64,000 nt of DNA from Phoronis australis (Eukaryota > Phoronida > Phoronidae). The DNA is taken from assembly GCA_002633005.1 (NCBI GenBank), contig NMRA01000087.1, positions 248,001 to 312,000 of the forward strand, written 5' to 3'. Positions 61,201-64,000 of the stretch are shown one piece after another (the stretch's first letter is position 1; each line of letters opens with the position of its first letter). The position numbers were made by a program, and so were the translations under genes. The notes beneath the pieces were generated by a model that saw only the letters and a program-made list of their open reading frames with translations, was not told where the DNA came from and made no database searches.

Positions 61201-61945
61201 GACCCCCTCACGATAGATACTCCCACGGGGGTGTGCAACAACCTACTAGGTACACGGTTCAACTGAGTTTGTAATCTCGTGCTTAATATTGTAGCTCTTC
61301 GCCATCAGTTTTATGAAAAGGCAGTAAACACTCCTTATGCTTGCTACAGCACTTGTAAATATTGTTTTTGTCTACCCAAATCCGACTGCATTTGCTACAG
61401 TTTTTGCTGAGACGCAAGACTCCAAGTTCAGTAAAATATAACCACATCGTACTGCCACTTTTTCGCTGACGCCAGATACTTCTCATAAAACTGATGTTAT
61501 GCTGCTTTTTATACGCCGAATTCTTAATTTGTATTCTTGGGTAGGTAAAATGCTCTCTCTGTCGTTAAACAATTAATCACGTGGTTAAGCATATGGGAAA
61601 TGAATTTGAAAATCCTACCATCTCCATTTTCGTTTTGTAAGTATGTGCAATGCATACCTGCATCGTAGGAAAGTAACTACGACTAGAAATGATAGATAAC
61701 GCCAATGCAAACATTACCAATTGCCAGTGTGAATGTTTCAATAGCTAAGATAAATGTAGACATAAGAAACAGTTACCACTTGGTGTAGGTCGACGAAGTT
61801 AAAGACGCGTATCTGTACTGGCGCAATGACAGGTTAAGTTAATGATACAAGTCACAGAATTACATCTTTCGGCATTATTCAAAGTAATTCTTGGTCATTT
61901 TTTTTCCTTCGCAGGGTTATTCGAGCACAGCTGAACCAAAATTAA
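25155..61945 (+). CDS. ALP/ZASP-type PDZ protein, nine-exon gene without LIM domains
   Basis: Nine exons join with consistent phases (25155-25271, 50250-50398, 54035-54080, 55599-55829, 57412-57554, 60165-60227, 60611-60717, 61081-61249, 61915-61945) to a predicted protein of about 351 residues. Residues 1-88 form one PDZ domain (WGFRLQGG loop, helix HKQAQDLIKKGG). A short Q/P-rich linker follows, then a basic region with PFTVLAPGVYVKKEP, an alternating Ala-Pro stretch, and two FG-x-DY motifs in successive exons. The tail is rich in charged residues and proline. No LIM domain is visible before the stop. Family knowledge: PDZ proteins of this class scaffold alpha-actinin at Z-discs and actin cables; short PDZ-only members and isoforms occur. 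The role here is inferred from the PDZ domain only. The last exon is the least certain; small alternative exons could be missed in the long introns. Confidence 0.85.
25966..26125 (+). repeat. TATG/TACG tetranucleotide microsatellite
   Basis: An imperfect run of GTATGTA and GTACGTA tetramers produces artificial open frames with Tyr-Val-Cys-Met repeats on both strands. It lies about 0.7 kb into intron 1. Confidence 0.85.
27307..27375. repeat. Short hairpin
   Basis: GTGTAGTTTACTTT near 27309 is inverted as AAAGTAAACTACA near 27360, giving a stem of at least 12 bp around a loop of about 40 nt. Confidence 0.5.
27917..28384. mobile_element. MITE-like inverted-repeat element of about 470 bp
   Basis: The left end GGAGAGCGCTC, CGAGAAAAGTAA, GCAAGACCTC-CAAAAT matches the reverse complement of the right end ATTTTGTGAGGTCTTGC, TTTTGCTTTTCTCG, GAACGCTCTCC. 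Arms are about 50-60 bp. Short ORFs within it on both strands have no recognisable content. Confidence 0.6.
29940..30167 (+). pseudogene. Possible THAP-domain fragment
   Basis: The frame contains VVFLLPRESEMLRKWLMAVK, then SKYEAVKHLRVCGLQ and VPDECRLTK. This order matches the THAP zinc-finger pattern (FP..P..R..W..A.....W.PSK...VCS.HF), including the RVC near the end. The N-terminal cysteine pair and the expected histidine after VC are not clear, so it would be a decayed or partial copy, perhaps from a P-element-type transposon. The call rests on pattern memory. Confidence 0.35.
32368..32508. mobile_element. Small MITE-like element, about 140 bp
   Basis: The left end CGTTCAGTAGACGCTAGG and the reverse complement of the right end CGTTCAGTAACGCTAGG match closely; CGCTAGGACC and GGTCCTAGCG form an inner inverted pair. 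Its right tip touches the LINE 3' tail at 32509. Confidence 0.55.
32509..33030 (-). mobile_element. 5'-truncated LINE, 3' end with UTR and (TAC)n tail
   Basis: The minus strand encodes the C-terminus of a non-LTR retrotransposon ORF2-type protein: VHEHYTRQRHLLHTPR, then SVRNALPHIINNLPESVYQK, then HSLSSVINYFKN, ending with a cysteine pair (PNCFVCNYF) and a stop at about 32731. About 220 bp of 3' UTR follow, with AATAAAGTGTATT and a TACTACTAC tail at 32509-32525, as is usual for CR1/L2/Rex-like LINEs. One N lies at 32983. Insertion is opposite to the host gene. Confidence 0.75.
33180..33900. repeat. Segmental duplication containing tRNA-Cys copy 1
   Basis: Its pieces recur in order at about 34090-35215: the tRNA, then GGGGCGGCGGACAATTTGGC, then TATCAAACTGACATTGA-ACTTCGAG, then TTGATTAAGTCAACACT, then GTCA-GAGTTGGAT. 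The portion before the tRNA (CCGACGACG, TATTATCACTCAA-CAAAGTT) recurs upstream of copy 3 at 41580-41700. Confidence 0.7.
33376..33447 (-). tRNA. tRNA-Cys(GCA), copy 1
   Basis: 72 nt. The acceptor stem GGGGGCA/TGCCCCC is perfect with discriminator U. Box A TAGCTCAGTGGTAG and box B GGTTCGAAC are present, and the anticodon loop CTGCAGA gives GCA. The T stem has one A-A mismatch (CCAGG against CCAGG). No intron. Confidence 0.85.
34106..34177 (-). tRNA. tRNA-Cys(GCA), copy 2, slightly degraded
   Basis: 72 nt, anticodon GCA. It differs from the consensus at the anticodon loop (CTGCAGC instead of CTGCAGA), in the D arm (TAGCTTAGTGG), by a wobble at the base of the acceptor stem and by one C-A mismatch in the T stem. 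Confidence 0.7.
34742..34993 (+). repeat. 63-bp tandem repeat, four copies
   Basis: CTTAGTAAATGTTAGAGATA starts at 34742, 34805, 34868 and 34931, exactly 63 bp apart. Copies differ at only a few positions, mostly in the ATATGATA(C/T)AT(A/C)CATAT palindromic part. Confidence 0.92.
37990..38905 (-). pseudogene. LINE reverse-transcriptase ORF, decayed C-terminal part
   Basis: Read on the minus strand. First comes FECGN...KHQ, then after a frameshift YLGESFSEHLDRVVMAKALS and on through RALGLVIAKYKVYCGKPYKV and FSSLFDALIQQLW (about 38900-38690). Then, in another frame, comes ALLGVNKRPPVGG (about 38610-38560). Later comes LGDVELWRFYGLRYG with C...VEDEVHVLMQCLAYVEIR (about 38200-38080), the typical cysteine/EDE.H motif at the end of LINE RT proteins. 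Stops and frameshifts make it non-functional. The family is common in marine invertebrate genomes. Confidence 0.7.
39320..41100 (+). repeat. Diverged tandem array, unit about 130-160 bp, about 12 copies
   Basis: The anchor CCCCTAGTGGCAATTTTA, in variants, occurs near 39483, 39632, 39787, 39933, 40078, 40239, 40340, 40487, 40630, 40759, 40918 and 41046. Each unit also carries a TGTATCTCC-AAACC block, an ATGAAATTTGGCA block and a GACGACGGAT-like block. Short open frames on both strands (up to 115 codons) are by-products. Confidence 0.85.
41733..41804 (-). tRNA. tRNA-Cys(GCA), copy 3, probable pseudogene
   Basis: 72 nt, anticodon GCA. The acceptor stem has a T-T mismatch (GGGGGTA against TTCCCCC), the T stem has two mismatches, and box B is altered (GTTTCAAAC). 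Confidence 0.6.
41880..42115. repeat. Cryptic repeat with GTCGTATACGACTT motifs
   Basis: GATACGACTTCGTA, CCGTCGTATACC, GTATGCGACTTTTC, GTCGTATACGACTTTTGG and GTCGTATACGTAG occur within 230 bp. The words are partly self-complementary. It may be a decayed short array. Confidence 0.45.
43143..43214 (-). tRNA. tRNA-Cys(GCA), copy 4, intact
   Basis: 72 nt. All stems pair (acceptor GGGGGTA/TGCCCCC with one G-U, T stem CCCGG/CCGGG perfect). Box A TAGCTCAGTGG, box B GGTTCAAATCC and the anticodon loop CTGCAGA are canonical for animal tRNA-Cys. This is the best candidate for a functional gene among the four. Confidence 0.93.
44652..44664 (+). repeat. Poly-G run
   Basis: A G homopolymer of about 13 within a G-rich stretch (44632-44664). 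Other homopolymers are C runs near 32250 and 39621 and a G run with an N near 48841-48858. Confidence 0.7.
49758..50205 (+). repeat. TATG microsatellite, interrupted, about 450 bp
   Basis: Two blocks (about 49760-49920 and 50000-50205) of ATGT tetramers with CATG and TTTG variants are separated by about 80 bp of ordinary sequence. The array ends about 45 nt before PDZ exon 2. Open frames of up to 160 codons on both strands are artefacts of the repeat. Confidence 0.92.
50250..50398 (+). CDS. Plus-strand PDZ gene, exon 2
   Basis: The 149-nt exon follows a TTACAG acceptor and ends before a GTTAGT donor (phase 2). It encodes VFACSPAEGELQRGDVILEI, then the helix HKQAQDLIKKGG and the strand LLLTIRR, the C-terminal half of the PDZ fold. 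It starts about 45 nt downstream of a long TATG microsatellite. Confidence 0.92.
50399..54034 (+). other. Intron 2 of plus-strand PDZ gene
   Basis: It runs from the GTTAGT donor to the TTTCAG acceptor. It holds a GAAGATGA...CGAAACGTC motif near 51577-51611 like that of the 13.8-kb element, and a piece resembling repeat B near 52140-52240. No other feature is supported. Confidence 0.7.
54035..54080 (+). CDS. Plus-strand PDZ gene, exon 3 (46 nt)
   Basis: A TTTCAG acceptor and a CAG/GTAAAT donor enclose 46 nt, which complete an Arg codon and read GGPSRSPQQQKPAQQ. The length restores phase 0 for exon 4. The sequence is a flexible linker after the PDZ domain. It is accepted because both splice sites and the phase fit the neighbours. 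Confidence 0.75.
54081..55598 (+). other. Intron 3 of plus-strand PDZ gene
   Basis: GTAAAT donor to TTCTGCAG acceptor. I see no gene-like content; CTCGCG-AA and GCAAGGCTTCGTGAG near 54410-54452 resemble the ends of the 27.9-kb element. Confidence 0.65.
55599..55829 (+). CDS. Plus-strand PDZ gene, exon 4
   Basis: This 77-codon exon, phase 0 at both ends, follows a TTCTGCAG acceptor and ends at a GCG/GTACAT donor. It reads AGVFPNIADRRRSFGDTGG and continues through PFTVLAPGVYVKKEPTRK and MLSYVKDTLEYKV. It is the largest exon of the post-PDZ region and corresponds in position to the conserved internal motif region of ALP/ZASP proteins; I do not recognise a named domain. The frame stays open past the donor, so the exact 3' boundary rests on the donor and on the phase of exon 5. 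Confidence 0.8.
55830..57411 (+). other. Intron 4 of plus-strand PDZ gene
   Basis: GTACAT donor to GTTCCAG acceptor. The exon 4 frame remains open about 145 nt past the donor, to the stop at 55974. Nothing else recognisable. Confidence 0.6.
57412..57554 (+). CDS. Plus-strand PDZ gene, exon 5 (Ala-Pro stretch, FG-x-DY)
   Basis: A GTTCCAG acceptor opens TYQPAPAPAPAPKPALIQND, an alternating Pro-Ala segment, and the exon ends PPQFGVDYSR with a GTACGT donor in phase 2. The proline-rich start is a likely extended spacer. The end motif recurs in exon 6. Confidence 0.82.
57555..60164 (+). other. Intron 5 of plus-strand PDZ gene
   Basis: GTACGT donor to TCGCAG acceptor. It contains the palindromic element at 59191-59362; the rest shows no supported feature. 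Confidence 0.65.
59191..59362. mobile_element. Palindromic MITE-like element, about 170 bp
   Basis: The left end GGGGTCCGTTCCAAGAAAC and the reverse complement of the right end AGTCCGTTTCAAGAAATAG match. The interior is rich in CTTAAGT and AAACTTA words, so most of the element can fold back on itself. It is non-coding. Confidence 0.7.
60165..60227 (+). CDS. Plus-strand PDZ gene, exon 6 (second FG-x-DY)
   Basis: This 63-nt exon between a TCGCAG acceptor and a GTAAAC donor reads RAKPRQVEPAPSFGTDYRPV. It enters and leaves in phase 2, so it can be skipped or duplicated without frame change. It repeats the end of exon 5 (P-x-FG-x-DY-x-R). Confidence 0.8.
60611..60717 (+). CDS. Plus-strand PDZ gene, exon 7
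   Basis: The exon follows TTTTTAG and ends at a GTGAGT donor (107 nt, phase 2 to phase 1). It encodes STANSDRQTPPREPDYHYAP and then VGEIKKKFGGPQPENG, a proline-rich and then basic segment. No known domain is recognised. Confidence 0.8.
60718..61080 (+). other. Intron 6 of plus-strand PDZ gene (363 nt)
   Basis: GTGAGT donor to CTTCCAG acceptor, AT-rich. The next introns (61250-61914) are of similar character. No other feature seen. Confidence 0.7.
61081..61249 (+). CDS. Plus-strand PDZ gene, exon 8
   Basis: The exon follows CTTCCAG and ends at an AG/GTACAC donor (169 nt, phase 1 to phase 2). It encodes VTVKRTGKRWQPPDPSATGG and then a stretch ending YSHGGVQQPTR. Inner GT sites at 61138 (GTGAGA) and 61168 (GTAAGG) resemble donors and could give shorter forms; neither yields a better joined frame. 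Confidence 0.78.
61915..61945 (+). CDS. Plus-strand PDZ gene, terminal exon 9 (frame uncertain)
   Basis: A strong polypyrimidine tract and TTCGCAG acceptor precede 61915. Joined to exon 8 in phase, it adds RVIRAQLNQN and a TAA stop at 61943-61945. The alternative frame from the same acceptor is open longer, GYSSTAEPKLTRDEYSYLRT and on to KMSLELKKF, with a TGA at 62014-62016. That reading would need a different upstream partner in phase 0. Confidence 0.55.
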
Positions 61946-64000
61946 CACGAGACGAGTACAGCTATCTGAGAACTAACGAACTCTTTAAAATGTCATTAGA
62001 ATTAAAAAAATTCTGAGGTGTGGTGGTCCCTGGCTGACAGATAGCCTTGTGACAAAGTTGAGAAAATGGCGAATTTAGGTCAGAGTGTCAACAACTGATC
62101 AAAAGATGAATTACTGGACATGTTGACGTGGAATGTTTGTGCAAATTAACACACGCAATGGTGCTCTCCAAACCAGTTACGGATATCTTGTCTACATTGT
62201 GTCTTACGTGCAGTATACTGTCCTGCATTTTCGATCAACTTCGAGTTTTTAATCGTGTAAGTGGACACCAGTATCCGAACGCCCATTCCATCTTCTTTCT
62301 GATTATCACTAGTCCCAGTGCAACCTTTCTCTCTTCCTTCGGTTACCCATTTACTAACAAGAACCTCCAATCTCCCCCGATCTTTTCCCTTTGCCTGATG
62401 GTAATCGTCACGTGACAGTAATCATATTTCCACGTGTGACACTTACTAATTGTACCTCAAAATACGGATACTGTGTCCATCTCTACATGCCACACTTTCA
62501 CATTTTTTATGTTCACGTTCATCTCCATAGACACAAATAGTTGCGTGGATGATCGTACATTTCGTGTTTATTGACGTCAAACGCAGTCGGTGGGTTTACG
62601 TTTTTAGATGAACGAGGGAAGTATATGTTCATAAGAAAAGACTTATGAAATCAGTGCTTAGGGGGCGAAACTTCTCTGATAATAGTAGTTTCAATAATTA
62701 TTTACAAATTTATATGAGCTTTTGCTTCAAAGAGCTGCAATATTATTTGAAGTATTTTGTATTGTAGTATATATATATACATTATTTGCTTTCTGTTAAA
62801 ATCTTGTGACAAATAATTCAGAAATATAATCTACGCTTAGTTGAAATATCTTTGAGTTTTTCTCTGACCAAAACGTGAACATTTAGTGTCAACCTATTTA
62901 GAGTACACTCAGATGGTCATTTGTAAATCCAGGAATACCTCAGGCCATCTTCTGATGTCATGTAAACCGATGTATTAATTGTTCAATGACAGAGATGCGT
63001 TTACCAGTCATACGCTTAAGTCATGCTTGTCCGTCTTACTATGTTACATTTTTTACATTTTAACATTAATACTGTACACGAACAGACTACCATACTAACT
63101 GGGTATTCAAAAACCCAACCAAAAGAAATGTTCAAGGTGAAAAAAACACTGCACACACTTTAGCGCAGCACTCTTAAAAAAGCGGAACTTCTTTCTGTGG
63201 CAGCTAACATATACGACAAATATAAGAACATATTGATACACGGATACAACAATACAAAAGCTTCAATCGAAAATATTTCAGTTGCAGAAATCTGTTAAAT
63301 AATTCTCAACAATTAAAATGGTATTAAACCAGTGCTTTCTGTCAAAAATAAACTTTTGATTTAGCCAACTTATCGTTACAAAATTGATTTTATCTTGTTC
63401 CTTACTCTGCTTAGAAGTAATTTCTGGACGTGGCTTCTTCCAAGCCCTGAAATCGGACCTTTTTGACTAAGGAACAATTTGAGACCAAGTTCATAACGGT
63501 CTAGTTCATGTTTTGACAAAAAGCAAGGGTTTGATGCATCTTTACTTTAAACAAACAGTAAAAAAATACTTTTCGCGAGAAATTGCCCGTATAATTCTGA
63601 GCGCAAGCACGCGCACGTGATGACATAAGATATTAAGAATATCACGTGATAGAAAACTATGGCAATAAACGTTCCAACAAAGTCGGACAATTTTGTCCCC
63701 TTTTGCTTCAGTTGAAGTAGGTTCATCATATGTTTCTCACTGTTGGGTGCCTTTTGTTAGCTTGGTCCCAACCAATTTTCAGAACTCCCTTAGCAAGCGT
63801 GGAATGTCACGTGGTCTTCCGGCTGGTGTGCTAGTGGTGTGACGTATGTGAATTACAATATCAGTTGCTCGGATCCAAACTTAGCTTAGTCAATCAGGAT
63901 ATCTGTGCATGTATTCAATTACTGTCTTTTACCCAAGAAAAGACCTAATTGATGCCTTGGACAGAGTAATTATCGTATGTTGTTGGCAATACTGTGATTC
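61946..64000. other. Downstream of the plus-strand PDZ gene
   Basis: It holds the 3' UTR (end not placed; an AATAAA occurs only near 63347) and AT-rich sequence with a short TATATATATA run near 62770. Apart from the repeat at 63340-63430 I see no further exon. Confidence 0.5.
63340..63430 (+). repeat. Dispersed repeat A, 5' fragment
   Basis: AAACTTTTGATTTAGCCAAC and CTTACTCTG-TTAGAAGTAATTT match 19214-19290 in order and spacing. Similarity fades after about 90 bp. Confidence 0.55.

Overview
This window is animal nuclear DNA with spliced genes, long introns and a dense load of degraded mobile elements. No rRNA, operon or prokaryotic gene layout is visible. Four tRNA-Cys(GCA) genes with animal-type internal promoters, an ALP/ZASP-type PDZ gene family, LINE fragments that look like those of marine invertebrates, and many short inverted-repeat elements point to a marine invertebrate metazoan. 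A basal deuterostome (hemichordate, echinoderm or cephalochordate) is possible, but the phylum cannot be fixed from sequence alone.

The main content is two PDZ genes of the ALP/Enigma/ZASP (PDLIM/LDB3) type, arranged head to head. The minus-strand gene has its first PDZ exon at about 17.7-17.8 kb and its second at 4056-4204; the rest lies beyond the left edge. The plus-strand gene starts at 25155 and can be followed through nine phase-consistent exons to a stop at 61943-61945, giving a predicted protein of about 351 residues without LIM domains. Both genes break the PDZ domain at the same place (phase 0 after TVQR), and their second exons are both 149 nt, so they are paralogues. The about 7.3 kb between them may hold both promoters.

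Layout: 0.16-3.75 kb is a large foldback-type element whose arms are tandem units of roughly 160-180 bp, with a broken minus-strand coding remnant in its centre. It sits in an intron of the left gene. 4.2-17.7 kb is intron 1 of the left gene, with another broken element ORF (6.4-7.1 kb), dispersed repeats and an inverted-repeat element at 13.8-14.1 kb. 17.8-25.2 kb is the divergent intergenic region. 25.3-50.2 kb is the 25-kb first intron of the right gene. It carries microsatellites, MITE-like elements (27.9, 32.4 kb), a possible THAP-domain fragment (29.9 kb), two LINE fragments (32.5-33.0 and 38.0-38.9 kb), a duplicated tRNA-Cys region (33.2-35.2 kb) with two more tRNA-Cys copies at 41.7 and 43.1 kb, and an array of about 150-bp units (39.3-41.1 kb). 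50.25-61.95 kb holds exons 2-9. 61.95-64 kb has no recognised gene, only a dispersed repeat.

PDZ proteins of this family bind alpha-actinin and related proteins at muscle Z-discs and actin anchorage sites. A cytoskeletal scaffold role is the natural inference for both genes, but expression cannot be judged here.
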